Source: Phaeosaccion multiseriatum
Taxonomy: Eukaryota > Ochrophyta, other classes
Reading direction: 5' to 3'
NCBI GenBank assembly: GCA_965112735.1
Contig: OZ218953.1
Coordinates: forward strand, 2,728,001-2,792,000
DNA length: 64,000 bases
Shown: in pieces, positions 31,874-43,451 of the stretch
How positions within the stretch are numbered: the stretch's first letter is position 1
How the letters are laid out: each line of letters opens with the position of its first letter
Position numbers and translations under genes: made by a program
The notes under the pieces: generated by a model
The model's input: the letters and a program-made list of their open reading frames with translations, nothing else
The model's database searches: none
Told to the model about the DNA's origin: nothing

Positions 31874-34800
31874 GGGTGCGCGCGCACGTGTGTTTGTATG
31901 TGAGCCGATGCCGCTGCCTGCCTGGCAGTGGGATACCATTAGCTACGCTGCTGCTTGCAGAGTTCGTTTCGCGAGTGTTTGAGCTGGAAAGAAGCTGAAT
32001 AATTGGCTTACTTGCTTGCTCCCTTGCTGGCTTGATTGCCTACTATACTAGCACGCTTTTTCGTTTCGCTCCCTCGCTTACCCTCGATCCAACAATGGTG
32101 ATGAACGGTGCCTCGCCTCCCCCTCCCCCTCCCCCCTCCCCACCTCCTCAGGCCCTGCTGCGGCGCGTGAGTGCAAAGTCGCGGCAGACGATCTTCTCGC
32201 TCCGCCAAGAGCTCGCCATTGCCAACAGGAACGGAGAGGAAGAGGCCAGCAGGCTCGTGCTGTGTGCAGGTGCGATGCGATACCCACCAGACGAAGGGGG
32301 AAGGGGGGGAGGGGGGTTATGAGACAGAGCGCCACCGATTCTTTCGCCCCCCCCCCCCGCCCTTAGCGATTGTTGAGGTTTGAGACTAAACAACTACGTT
32401 ACGTTGCAGCTGAACAAGCTCGAAGCTGAACTCGACTCGTCTCGCTTGACGTGCGTGCGTGCGTGCGTGTGTGTGTGTGTGTGTGTGTCGGCCGCCCATC
32501 TTCCTCTCCTCGGATCGCACCCCGCACACTCCACCAGGTGAGCGGGAGGAAATTTTTACCCGGCTGGAAGAGAAGCTCCGAAGTAGAGAAGTATTGGCTG
32601 TGATGCAGGTGGCGGAGATGGACAAAGCCGCGCAGGAATATGCCTCGCGTGTGGAGGCCTTGAGCTTGGAGCTGTCCCGGAGCGAGGAAAGGCACGAGGC
32701 AGAGGTGCAGCGCTTGACAAAGAGGCACGAGGCAGAGGTGCAGCGCTTGACAAAGGCCCACGGTGAGGTGCTGCGCTCCAATGAACAGCTGCGGGGTGAG
32801 CTTGCGGAGGACAGACGAGAGAGGTGAGTGAAAGAGTGAGTGAGTGAGTGAGTGAGTGAGTGAGTGAGTGAGTGAGTGAGTGAGTGTGTGTGTGAGTGAG
32901 TGAGTGAGTGAGTGAGTGAGTGAGTGAGTGAGTGAGTGAGTGAGTGAGTGAGTGAGTGAGTGAGTGAGTGAGTGAGTGAGTGAGTGAGTGAGTGAGTGAG
33001 TGAGTGAGTGAGTGAGTGAGTGAGTGAGTGAGTGAGTGAGTGAGTGAGTGAGCAAGACTTATGTGCGCATGCGAGGCAGTGGTGTTCACCGGTCAGTTCG
33101 TCAGTCCGTCAGTCCGTCAGTCCAGCTGCTGATGCCGATGCTGATGCCGCTGTGCTTGCGCTAGAGTATGCAAGATGGAGAGAGGGGGGGGGGGTCGCAG
33201 GAGAGCAGCGAAAGGGCGGTGAGCGTGAACCAAACAAACGAAGGAAACAACCAAGCAAGCAAGCAAGCAAACCATCCCTCTCTTTCCACCTTCTCCTACC
33301 TTACGCACCTAATCATGCTTGCAATGAATCGTGTGTTGCTGCGCCCAAACAAATTCATTCCAAACGCAGCGACGAGCGGCTCGCCTCCTTCCAGAGTCAG
33401 CTCCAGGGGGCACACGCCAAGCTCCTCTCTGCGCAAGAAAGCGCCCATCAAGAAGCTTGCGCCCCCGTCAAGGCCTTGAAGGTGGAGTTGGAGGAGGCGA
33501 AACGGCGGATACGACTCACGGCGGAGGAGCTATCGGTCTCGAGAGCGCAAGAGAAGAGTGTCAGCGTGCAGTTGAGGCTCGCACAGGATGAGCTGAGTGA
33601 TGGCTTAGCGGCCGCTACTGCTGCTACTGCTGGTGCTTCTGCTCCTGCCACAACTGTTACCGCCCTCGCGCCAACGCTAGGAGTGGCGGAGGGAAGGAGC
33701 GCCACCAGCAGCGATGATGCTAAGGACGCCACAGTAGCGGAGGTAAGTCAGGCAAGGAATATTTTAGGGAATCGTATCTGTGTGCTGTGCTATCCTGACC
33801 CCCGCCCATGCTTCCACAACTCCCCCCCCCCCCGCCCGTGCGCATGTATGGCTGGCCTTAGCTCTTGAACGAGCTTTCCTCAGTGCCCCAGCTGGTGGCA
33901 GAGAAGGAGGCGTTGCTCGCTGCGGTTGAGTCTTCTTCATCCCTCCTTGCCAACACGGACGAGCAAATCAAATCTCTCAAGGAGGCACACCGCCTGGAGA
34001 CGGGTCGATTGAAGCAAGAGGTGAGTGAAGAGTGAGTCGCATTCTGCCGCCCCGCCCACCTCCTTCAGGATTGAACCTTCCCACTTTCACTTTTGGGAGG
34101 GGAAGGGAGGCGCCCGAGGGGAAGGCAAAACAAAATGCCTGCGGGAGATGGGAGGGAGACATTTCTATCTGTTGGAGTAGCAGTGTTCAATGCTCTCACC
34201 CCTCACCATTTGCTGCGCGGGCTGCTCACGTGTATGGTCGGTATGGCGCAGGCGAGCCAAGCTGCCGCAGAGATTGACCGCCTGCGCCAGTGCGTGCAGG
34301 AGGGCGAGAGAGCACGGGTGGGGCATGAGGTGCGTAGATACTTGAGGTTGGGGAGGGAGGAGCCTTGCCTTACCTTCTCTTCCCTTCGGAGCCTTGGTGC
34401 CGTGGTGCCTTGGAGTCTTGGAGCCTTTTGCCCGCCGCCCATCTGGCCTGCCTTAGCCTGCCCGACCCAGACCGACTCACTCACTCACTCACTCACTCAC
34501 TCACTCACTCACTCACTCACTCACTCACTCACTCACTCACTCACTCACTCACTCACTCACACACTCACTCACTCACTCACTCACTCACTCACTCACTCAC
34601 TCCCTCCCTCCCTCCCTCACTCACTCACTGACTCACTCACTCACTGACTCACTCACCCACTCACTCACTCACTCTCACTCACTCACTCACTCACTCACTC
34701 ACTCACTCACTCACTCACTCACTCACTCACTGACTCACTCACTGACTCACTGACTCGCTCACTTACTCACTCACTCACTCACTCACCCACTCACTCACTC

Positions 34801-35175
34801 ACCCCCCCTTCATCATTACACATCATCACAGCGACCAATACATGGCGTCAGAATCTACCCTGACTACAGTCTGCTCTTTTCCCTTATTTATGCCCTTTCC
34901 TCCCCCCCCCCTGCCCTCCCTTCTTCTCTGCGCTGCCCTCCCCTCCGCTCTCCTCCTTGCAGCGCTCTCTGGTCGCCCCGAACGAAGCCAATAAGAAGAG
35001 CTTCACAGATGGCTTGGATGGCGTAGACGGGGCCGGGGCCGAGGAGGCGGAGGTGCTGCTGCAGAGGGCCTATGTTGCGGGCCTTTGTGCCTACATTGAC
35101 GACTACGATGTCTGTGTGCAGGAGCTACTCCACGACGAGGAAGAGAAGCAGGAGGAGGAGGAGGGCCAACAATGA
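28776..35175 (+). CDS. TPR-IQ-coiled-coil protein
   Basis: Exons: 28776-28967, 29104-29189, 29318-29436, 29737-29924, 30179-31783, 32152-32256, about 32410-32458, about 32538-32823, 33370-33742, 33862-34020, 34252-34329 and 34963-35175 (stop). Phases agree except around the two approximate junctions. Residues 1-260 look like TPR helices (LTYNNMACWHRR, EEALVHAKCAVYFC, KWYERALDLAHR). Then comes a long Gly/Pro/Ala/Ser disordered region, an IQ motif (LKIQARWRRHQAAKGR, about residue 715) and a coiled coil with direct repeats RHEAEVQRLTK. The C-terminus is acidic. The IQ motif suggests calmodulin binding. Its TPR region resembles that of the giant gene at 45988-59227. Joining the TPR/IQ part to the coiled-coil part is my inference: the GT-rich intron 31784-32151 joins them in phase, but two genes cannot be excluded. 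Confidence 0.7.
31443..31504 (+). repeat. Coding (TCA)n microsatellite, poly-Ser
   Basis: TCG/TCA triplets encode about 20 consecutive Ser, followed by GCAGCACCA units encoding Ala/Pro repeats to about 31640. Confidence 0.9.
31784..31870 (+). repeat. (GT)n at a splice donor
   Basis: An uninterrupted GT run of about 85 bp starts exactly at the donor of exon 30179-31783; every second dinucleotide could serve as GT. Confidence 0.9.
32836..33053 (+). repeat. (GAGT)n tetranucleotide array in an intron
   Basis: About 215 bp of TGAG/GAGT with a single GTGTGTGT break near 32886. It starts next to the donor of the exon ending at 32823 and is the reverse complement of the array at 34475. Confidence 0.95.
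34475..34802 (+). repeat. (ACTC)n tetranucleotide array in an intron
   Basis: About 325 bp of TCAC/ACTC with scattered CCCT and GACT variants, in the intron 34330-34962. Complementary to the GAGT array in the upstream intron of the same gene. Confidence 0.95.
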
Positions 35176-35302
35176 ACCAACCCAAGAGCAAGCAATGTGC
35201 CTCTCCTCCTCATGAATCAACCAATCAACCAACCAACGTTTATGTCTTACTATGTCCTTCTTATGTACAGGTGGTACTCATTCCTTTAAAGACCACACAC
35301 AG

Positions 35303-36259
35303 CTATTTTCTCTTTCCTTGCTGCTTCAAGGAGATGGAGATTGGTCCTTGATCTTGTGATCTCTGCTGCTGCTGCTGCTGCTGCTGGTGGTGGTGGTGTT
35401 GCGACGAGGCCAGCATGCCGTTGGTGCTGCCGATCGTGCTGGCGCCTGCATTGGCACCGGCGGTGACGGTGCCACTCTCCCCCGACACACCCTGCTGCTC
35501 CAGTACATCGGACCCGGGAACCAGGTCGAAAGTGGGCTCTGTCAAGCACATGTGGCTTGGGGGAAGCCGGACGCCAAATCTGGACACACAAGAGAAAGCA
35601 ATAGGGGGGGAGGGGGTGCCGAGATGACGCCAACCACTTCCAACACAAGGCGCTTGCCTCCGTCCTTCCCTCGTGACTTGGTCTGCCTAGAATACTCAAC
35701 TGGTCGGGAATGACGGGGAGAGGCTTGGAGTTGACCTCATCCGCTAGTTGCATAACTTCCGACCGCATGGGCGATGAATTCAACAGAGCCTACAGCAGTA
35801 GATGAAATGTAGGGAGAGGTGGAATGTTAAATACTGTTTGCGCTTGTCTTTGCATGGCGAGTGTACCGCCGCACAGAGATTGACGTCCACCCGTTACCTC
35901 ACCTCCTGTCTGTCTGCCATGGCCAGTCTGACGTCCTCGACCCTAATTTCCGGTTTGCCGGCGTGGGTTGCATAGTCCTTGGCATCGAAGAGCAGACCTG
36001 TGCAGTAGCGACGCATCTGCTCCACGAGTTGGCCCACTACCTGCGGATCGGCATCCACCTCCATACTTTTCAGGAGCTGCATGGGCGGAGGGCGTGAGTG
36101 TGCATTGTGCAGGAGAGCAACCGAGATGGGAATAAACCCTCCTCTCCCCTCTCCTCCCTAATAATTTACCTTCTTAACCGTATCCTCATCCCGCTGCTGC
36201 AGTTGGAGAGCAGTCCCACGCGGGGCCGATCTTCTTTGGCCCTGTCGCCTGATCGCCAT
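35303..36259 (-). CDS. TAF9: TFIID subunit TAF9 (histone fold)
   Basis: Four exons: 36259-36170, 36076-35903, 35789-35701 and 35579-35303 give 209 residues with all phases consistent. After a short basic N-terminus (MAIRRQGQRRSAPRG) comes the histone-fold region with LLKSMEVDADPQVVGQL, DAKDYATHAGKPEIRVEDVR and LAMADRQE. The TAF9-specific extension follows: LADEVNSKPLPVIPDQFG and VRLPPSHMCLTEPTFDL. The C-terminal tail is Ser/His/Gln-rich with a run of 8 Gln. TAF9 pairs with TAF6 in TFIID and in SAGA-type complexes. Its stop is about 130 bp from the end of the convergent TPR/IQ gene. Confidence 0.93.
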
Positions 36260-37809
36260 GATCTGGACGGAGAGAGGGAGGTCAGTTTGAGTTTCAGTGC
36301 TGACAAGTTGGGGTTGTGGGGGCGTGCGCGCTATCCGCTGTCGCCGGCGCCAGCCGATCCGCTATCCAGCGCGCTATCGCGAATGTGGGCAGTCGACTTT
36401 GGAACTACCGGACCTGACAGCAAAGACACAGGACGGGAGCGTTCCAGCAGACGTAGAGCAGCGCATAGTAGATAAACAACATAAGAGTATGGGCATGGAG
36501 GGGGGGGGCTAAGATCTGAGAAAGAAGAGGAAGGGAAGGAAGTCGAAGCCATGATACCACTGATACGGTCGGGTCCTCCACAAGTCTTCAGACAGCTAGG
36601 ACAGGGGGTAGTGAGTCCTTGGACTGGGCTCAGCAGCATCGATATCGCAAAAGGTCGTGCAAACCAGAAACTGAAACGAAAACTTGAACTTAAACTTTCT
36701 ACAACTGTATCCACGTATGTTTCGAATATGTTGCCACAGGGGCGGGTGAGGGGACTCCAAACTCCAAAACTCGATGCATAGTGCAGCTTGAAGGGAGATG
36801 GAAGAGCAGCAGAAGGCATAGTGTGGAGAGGAAGCGGGGAGGGGCTGAGGCAAAGTGGCAAAGTTGAGGGGTTTTTTTAACGTGCGTCTTTTTCTTCTCC
36901 TTCCTCTTCTTTCGGCCCCTGACATGGCTGCTGGTTCTGAGGTTCTGAGGCGACCCTGGTTCCTGGCTGGTTCTGGCCGGCGCCAGCCAGCCGGCCTGGT
37001 TCCTGGTTTTGGTCGGCGCCAGCCGGCCAGGCAGGTTCCAGGTTCTGGGGGAAGGCCATGTAATAGTAAGGCAATGATGAGGGCCAAGGTTGGTTCCTGG
37101 TTCGTCGGCGCCAGCCGGCCTGCCGAGCCTGCTTCCTGGTTCTGGGCTGGCCTCGCTCCTGTCTCAGAACCATGTCAGGAGGGGTCTTACTTCCCCTCCT
37201 TTCTCCCGCTCTCCTTGGAATTGATCTGACCAATGGGGGTGATGGCGATGATACCATCTCTCATCTTGTGACCAGGCTCGAATGTTGCCCTCGAATCGCA
37301 ATGAGGTACATACCCCAGAAGCACCGTCGAAGGAAGGAAGGAGAGAGGATTTGTCGTAAATTCGGTTTGCTGCCTTATTGCTCAGCGGAGGGGCCAGTTG
37401 GTAAATTTCAGCGATTCTAAAAAAAGATGATGATTGCATCTCGAGTGCGGTGTGGCACCCACAGGATTTCCTTGTGCTGCTGTGCGCAGAGCTCCACAAC
37501 AGCGGAGGGGGCCTGACAACTCACCACAGAGAGAGGATATAAAGGGTCTGCTAATAGCTTTGGCTGACGGCGGGGGGGAGCAGAGGATCAGAGAACAGGA
37601 CGGAACAAGTTGGATACCTCCATTTTGCAGTTGCATCAGAGGGTCTCAAGAAAAAAAATTAGCAAGGTCTGACAGAGACAAGGCTTGCAGCACGGCGGTG
37701 GATGCCAACCACTCCCAGGCACTAAAGGCCAGGGTTGCAGAGAGGAAAGGAGCACCAGGAACAGAGGGAGGTCTTGGGGTGCTTCTCTCGGCAAGGCCGT
37801 GGTGCTGCC
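36260..37809. other. Intergenic region upstream of the cellulose-synthase-like gene
   Basis: I find no conserved coding exon. 36660-36720 is AT-richer with GAAACTGAAACGAAAAC. 36935-37150 is a degenerate GC-rich minisatellite with GGTTCCTGG and GGCCGGCGCCAGCC units. 37560-37720 is purine-rich 5' flank. The region must hold the promoters of the divergent TAF9 and cellulose-synthase-like genes. Confidence 0.5.
36935..37150. repeat. Degenerate GC-rich minisatellite with palindromic CCGGCGCCAGCCGG cores
   Basis: Several irregular units combine GGTTCCTGGTTCTGG with CGGCGCCAGCCGGCC. Inverted copies allow cruciform-type pairing. The reverse complement resembles the AGAAGCCAG/GGCCGGCCTG tract at 23270-23475. 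Confidence 0.65.
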
Positions 37810-40800
37810 ATGACTGAGTCGCGGGACGGAGGAGGGGCGACAGCGGTGGTGGCATCCTCGCAAGGGAGCTTTGAGGAATACCGGGAGCCGCCGCAGACGG
37901 TGGAGGAGCTGCTGCAGGAGCAGGAGCAAGCCTACGGAGAGCAAGGCCTGTCCGTGGAAGGAACACCCCGAGGTGGTGCCCAAGAATTCGGAAAGCCGAA
38001 GCCTGGAGGGGTGGGGGTGGAGCAGCACACCCGAATCTCCCGGTTGTCCCCCACCAGTGTCCTGAGAGCACTTCTGGGGAAAGGGGGAGGGCACCGGCAA
38101 CAGCAATCAAGGGCAAGGATCATAGATGAGCTGCACAGCCCGACAGAGTCGGACATGCAGGAGGTAGTGAGCAACACGGATGAGTCCAATCCGGAGGTGT
38201 GTCACCCCACAGTAGCCCCCTTTGACGCGCCACGGAGGGGCAAAGCTGCCCAGATACGTCCTAGACCAACCATGACAGACACAGATACCGCAGCAGCAGC
38301 AGCGGCGGCAGAGGTGGCATCAGAGAAGCAGTGGGGAGAGCCCTACGTGCACTTTGGTGCGGAGGGCACCAGCGCCAGCGGCGGGGGCAGCAGCGCTGCT
38401 CCCTTGGAGGAGGACTCCGACACCCCTCTACAATTCAAGAACCTCTACTACAACGAAGACTCGACCCTGGGAGGAGACGACTATCCCCAGTCCGAGAGCT
38501 GCCAGGGGGACAGCATTCAGGACGGCAAGCGCGTGGCCACGGGCGGCAAGGACTGGCGCGTGGCCCTGTGGTCCAACCTCGTGCTCGAGGCTCTCGCGGA
38601 AAAGGAGGAGGCCGCAGCCAAGAGCAAGATGGAGGAGGAGAGCAAGGGAGGCGATGGGGTCTACTTCGACGACGACGATGCTTCCGCGTCTGGCTACTAC
38701 TCCCACAACAACGTTCACCGCACGCCCGGCAAGGGGGGCCTCGATGGGATGATGGGGGGTCTGGACGGGGGCTCTTCGAGAGGAGGAGGAGTGCGAGGCG
38801 TGGATGTGGCCAGCGGGGGCGGGAGCGGCAGTGGCAGCGGCGGCAGCCGCAGTGGCGGCAGCGATTATGGGCTGCGCAAGCACGACGCGCAGCGCACCGT
38901 CGAGGATATTAAGACCGTCCTGGACCTCATCGACGTCGAGACCGCCAAGCTGGTGGACGACACGACCCTCATCATGCCCGTGGCGCCCTCCGACGAGGAC
39001 CTGGTGAGCTACTTGGACACCAAGCGGTTCAGCTTCTACATTTTCGCTGGGGCCGCCAGTACAGGTGTGCTCGGCGCCCTGTGGCTCTTTGTGCTCGTTT
39101 CGCCGGTCTTGTACTGGCTGGCCCTGCCTCTCCTGGCCATGACGCTGAACCAGGCCTCCACCTTTGTGGACATGGGTGTATGCACGCGCGACATGACCTT
39201 CAAGGACCACATGGAGGTGGTGGACGCCAACAAGGATTTCTTGCCCTCGGTGGACATTTACCTACCCATCTGCAGCGAGTCCCTGGCCATCCTCCAAAAC
39301 ACATGGGAGCACGTGTGCATGCTGGACTGGCCCAACCTTAACGTGTGGGTGCTGGACGACGGGGCCAAGGCGCAGCACCGAGAGCTCGCAGACATGTACG
39401 GCTTCCATTACCTCACCCGCCCCGACAGGCCCCACCTCAAGAAGGCCGGCAACCTCCGCTTCGCCTTTACGCAGACCAAGGCGGACTTTTTCGTCATTCT
39501 GGACGCCGACTTTTGCCCACGCCAGGACTTTTTGCGCCACTCCATCCCCTACTTTGCCAACGAGCCCGATGTGGGCATTGTGCAGACGCCACAGTACTTC
39601 AAGGTGAGAGAGAGAGAGAGAGAGAGAGGGAGGGCTTGCTTTTGTTGCCGTTTTTTTGTTTTGTGGACGAGTGGAGACAGAGCACCCATTTCTCCCTTCC
39701 ATCTCCAAGTCAGTCATCATCCTCCTTTTCTGTGCCAGCGCAACCCAATTTTCTAATCATATTCATTTCTCCCCACCACCTTCTCCCATCCACAAACGCA
39801 GGTGCGAGAAGGGCAGACGTGGGTAGAGCAGGGAGCAGGCATCGGGCAGGAGCTGTTCTACCGCCTCCTCCAGCAGAACCGAGACCGTTCCAACGCCGCC
39901 ATCTGCGTGGGGTCCTGCGGCATCTACCGCCGCACCGCAGTTGCGCCCTTTGGAGGCTGCAGCTACGTGGAGCACTCGGAGGACATTCGCATCGGCATGC
40001 TCCTCAACAACATTGGCATGCGCACGCGCTACCTGCCTCTGTGTCTGTCCATGGGCGTGTGCCCCAACACACTCCCGGCCTTCTTCATGCAGCAGTACCG
40101 ATGGGCGCAGGGCACACTCACCCTGTACGACGACGACTTTTGGAAGTCCAAGCTCACCTTCAAGCAGCGCATCCACTTCCTCACAGGCCTATTTTGGAAC
40201 ACGTCCAACTTTAGCTCCATCATCATCCTGCCCTTGCCCTCCATCCTGCTCGTGATCCTCCGGCCGGACTTGGTGTTTTGGTGGAACATTGGCTTTGTGC
40301 TGCCCGCCCTCTTCTTCATCCAGATCTACATGCGCTACTACTGGATTTCGCAACGGGGCAAGTACGGCATTTGTGTGCTCAAGGTGAAGATGATTGAGTG
40401 CTATGCGCACGCCTTCGCCTTCAGAGACAGCGTCATGGGCAGCGTGGTGGGCTGGGAGCCGACGGGGGCAGTCAAGAAGGGTGAGTCAGTCGTAGTATTT
40501 ATTTTGTTTTTGGAGGTGGGGCAATTGAAAGCTTTCTTTCTCTCGTACGCAGCTTTTTGCTCACTCACTCACCCACTCACTCACTCCCTTCTCACCGTTC
40601 TTTCCCTGCCCCTTTCCTTCTCTTGTCTCCGCAGTCGACATGTTTGACAAGTCGAGGAGGATGATCACCTACTGGATCGTGGGTGTGAGCTTGTTCACGT
40701 TTGGGGCCGTGGGCTGGAGAGTGTCGCAGGGATACCCCTTCTGGCACTTCATTCCCGTGGCACTGCTCAACGGATGGGAGGTGTACCTGCACATAGATAT

Positions 40801-40819
40801 CCTCTCTTCGCAGGTTTAG
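37810..40819 (+). CDS. Cellulose-synthase-like processive glycosyltransferase (GT2)
   Basis: Three exons, 37810-39603, 39802-40480 and 40635-40819, give 885 residues. The ATG at 37810 follows GGTGCTGCC; the frame is open upstream but lower in quality. Residues 1-390 are disordered and acidic. Two or more membrane helices follow (about 410-450, ASTGVLGALWLFVLVSPVLY). The catalytic domain has every processive-GT2 signature: LDDG (Asp516-517), DAD (565-567), SED (Asp659) and QQYRW (695-699). After it come further membrane helices (SIIILPLPSILLVIL, IGFVLPALFFIQIYM, YWIVGVSLFTFGAVGW). It should polymerise a beta-linked glucan, probably cellulose, at the plasma membrane from UDP-glucose. The long disordered N-terminus is unlike plant CesA: no RING finger, no plant-conserved insert. 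Substrate is inferred. Confidence 0.88.
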
Positions 40820-41523
40820 TAGGTGCGAATCGTGGAGAGAAATTGTGGTCGGGGGCTGGAGTGGGAACAAGCGTACGTAATTTTGTACTTTATACCGTCT
40901 TGGCGGTGTAGCCCCTGGTGTAGGGGGGGGCACGGGGAACGTACGTGCACATATACTTATTTCTTTACTGTCTCTCTCTACTGTGTGTGTCAAGGAGGCT
41001 GATGATGTCTCTCTGCTATTTGAAGCAAGCAGAGAAATGTGCGTTTTTGGGTGGTTGTGGTGCAGGCCTCCGTCCGTTTTATCATATCTGACACAATAAT
41101 AGCTGACTTTTTTGCTATACTTTACAGCTGAACCTTTTTTCTTCCATCTCAAAGCCGCGCGACTTCGATCGACCGCAGCAGCGCCGTGCCTTTCCTTCGC
41201 TCTCTGCGCTCGACCGAAGACCTTCCCCTCTCTTGTCGACGCTGCTGCACACTGGCGATGGACCAAGCGGGACGCAACTCAACCGGTGCACACAGATGCG
41301 CCGTGACGGGCACACACACACACACAGGCGCATGGGCACCCACACCCCACACACACCCTTCCCTCCTCCTCCTATCTGTTACTGTTTGCTCTTGTCTCTG
41401 ATATCGTGAGCAAGGCCGGCGCTGGGGTCCTCCGTGACTGCATGCCTGCGTGCATGCCGCGGGGCCCTCTGATCGGCAAGGCTCGCTGCACAGCGGCCAT
41501 ATCGATGTTGGATGGGCTTCACT
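40820..41523. other. Intergenic between convergent genes
   Basis: CT/CA-rich sequence, a short (CA)n at 41310-41365 and an AT-richer part near 41090-41140. No coding exon recognised. Confidence 0.5.
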
Positions 41524-43091
41524 CTATACATCGGGCGTCAGCTCGCCAATCAGCTTGGGGGGGGCAACCTCACAACAGCAGTGCTGGTCCGTCCCTGCTC
41601 GGTCCTGACTTCCCTATCACAATCACACTTAGTTGCGCAGAGTGTGTTTCATGTCGCGCTGCCTGCTGGGGATGGGCGAGCGTCTGCCTGCCCTGCTAGA
41701 CGGCACTCTCTGCTGTGTTCTCCTTGCCCACCTCACTCTCTACTCTCTACCCGGTCACCGCTCTCCTGAGGACGCTGGCCTCCCTCCACAAGGCCATTTG
41801 CGAGGGGGGATGGGGGCCAAAGCTCGCCATGGCCGAGGCCAGCACCTGCAGATGGAGGGGAACCTTGGCATTGCCCGTCCCGGAAAGGCCCTGACGAGGG
41901 GAAGCAAGAACGGCAGCAGCAGAGACAAGAGGAGACTGAGCAGGACACATCAAGAGCGAGCTTTGGAATCAACAGAGTACATCTGCGGTTGCGCGCATTC
42001 CGCTTATTCCTTCACTTCGCCCGGTGCTGCCCTCACAGGCTGGCTGTGGCTGACTCTCTTCGAACCACCACCTCCGAGACTCACTTGCTCCTGCTTGATG
42101 CTGAGGAGAAGCACCCGCTGGTGCGCCCTGAAGAAAGGACGCGCCTTGGACAGGAGGAGCACCAGCTGCTTGTCAGGCAGCTGCTAGTACACATAGAGGG
42201 CCAATCCAACAAAAGGCGGGCGATGACAAAATAAAAACGAGCTGTGGTAAACGGAGGGAAGGGTGCGAGAAGTCTACGGGGGAGCAAATGGTATAAACAC
42301 CCACCTCAAGTCGGGACAACGCCAGTAGAGTGCAGTCGAAAGCTTCTGCGATGACAGGGGCGAAGAAGGCGTCGTTTCCCTGCAAATGGGAATAGACACA
42401 CCATTGACAACCGGCGGGGGGAAGAGTCAGATGCCGATCGACAGGCGGGGCGGCAAGGTGGACAGACCTCTGCTGCCGAGACAAGCGCGGCGATGGATCT
42501 GCTGTACGCGAAGGCATCCTGGAAGCCCTGTACCACCACCTGTTGCAGCAGCTCCTTGGCGAACAAAAGCATGTGATGAGCAGGCACGCCCCCCACCGTC
42601 AGCGAAGCAGCAGCACCTGCGACGGCTTGGCCACTGGCAGGGCCGCCGCCGCCAGGAGTACAAGACGCACTAATCGCCATACCGAACAAGCGCAGCTGCT
42701 GATTCTCTGGAAAGCTTGGCACAAACGCCGTCGTCGAAGGAGAAGCTGAAGTCCCATTCGTGCTGCCTGCGCGCTGTTTCCTCTTCGCAGGAAGGCCAGC
42801 TTCTGCATCCTCCCCAGCCAGATTGGAAAGACAATTTCTCCGCAGAGAGCGCACGATTTGGGCGCTGTCCCCCCGCCTGCGGGCTATGGCCGCGGCAAAA
42901 GCGAACTTGAGCAACTTCTGTTGAGCAATGGAAAGAGGCGCTGCTCTGGAAGCGCAAGACTGCTGCTCGCCGCTGACATTCACACCACCCGTTCCTTGCT
43001 TCTGCTCATCCGCTGGACAGATTGGTATGCCCCCTGCCGCTGGTAAGCCGGCCATTGCGGAAATGCCGCCAAAATCACAATGAGAGGCCAT
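41524..43091 (-). CDS. Unrecognised helical protein, 5 exons
   Basis: Exons 43091-42468, 42379-42305, 42183-42085, 41890-41759 and 41568-41524 give 324 residues. Every exon length is a multiple of three and every junction is GT/AG, which supports the model. The sequence is predicted largely alpha-helical with a low-complexity centre: IAQQKLLKFAFAAAIARRRG, HHMLLFAKELLQQVVVQGF, SRSIAALVSAAE, then APVIAEAFDCTLLALSRLE and DKQLVLLLSKARPFFRAHQ. A basic KRKQR stretch could be a nuclear localisation signal. I do not recognise the family. The last exon (VAPPKLIGELTPDV) is short and has a weak polypyrimidine tract, so the C-terminus is the least certain part. Confidence 0.65.
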
Positions 43092-43451
43092 CAGATGGCA
43101 CCAGAAGGCCTAGGATTTTTCCCCTTCCCCCCCCCTTCCCTCTGGGCCCACACTACCATAAGGGAGGCGCTGTGCAACGGCCTCAGTCAAGACCTGCTCC
43201 ACAAGTCTTTCCTCCTTCCTTGCGGCGTTGTGTTTCTGTCACGCTGAGGAGGGGGTGTGGGAGCTTCGAACAGCTCGATTCAAACTGTCGATGTTGAGTC
43301 GATAGCGAAAGGGACGCACGAGGAGGGGGGCAGAACGGGGGGCGGTGAGTTAGGACAGGTGCCGTGATAGTAGGACTGACGGGAGTGGTGGTGAATCTCG
43401 AGGAGCAGGGCAGTGCTCGCGGCGGGGGTGGGGCTCTTAGGCGACGCCCCC
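43092..43451. other. Divergent intergenic region
   Basis: 360 bp between the start codons of the helical protein (minus) and the coiled-coil protein (plus). Contains C and G homopolymer runs (43127-43140, 43324-43345). No TATA box seen. Confidence 0.5.

Noticed and set aside
32836-34802. Regularly spaced repeats resembling a CRISPR array
   Set aside because: They are uninterrupted 4-bp microsatellites with no unique spacers, in introns of a eukaryotic gene.
40592-41266. 224-residue minus-strand open frame overlapping the cellulose-synthase-like last exon
   Set aside because: Overlaps a well-supported GT2 exon antisense and shows no domain or coherent composition.
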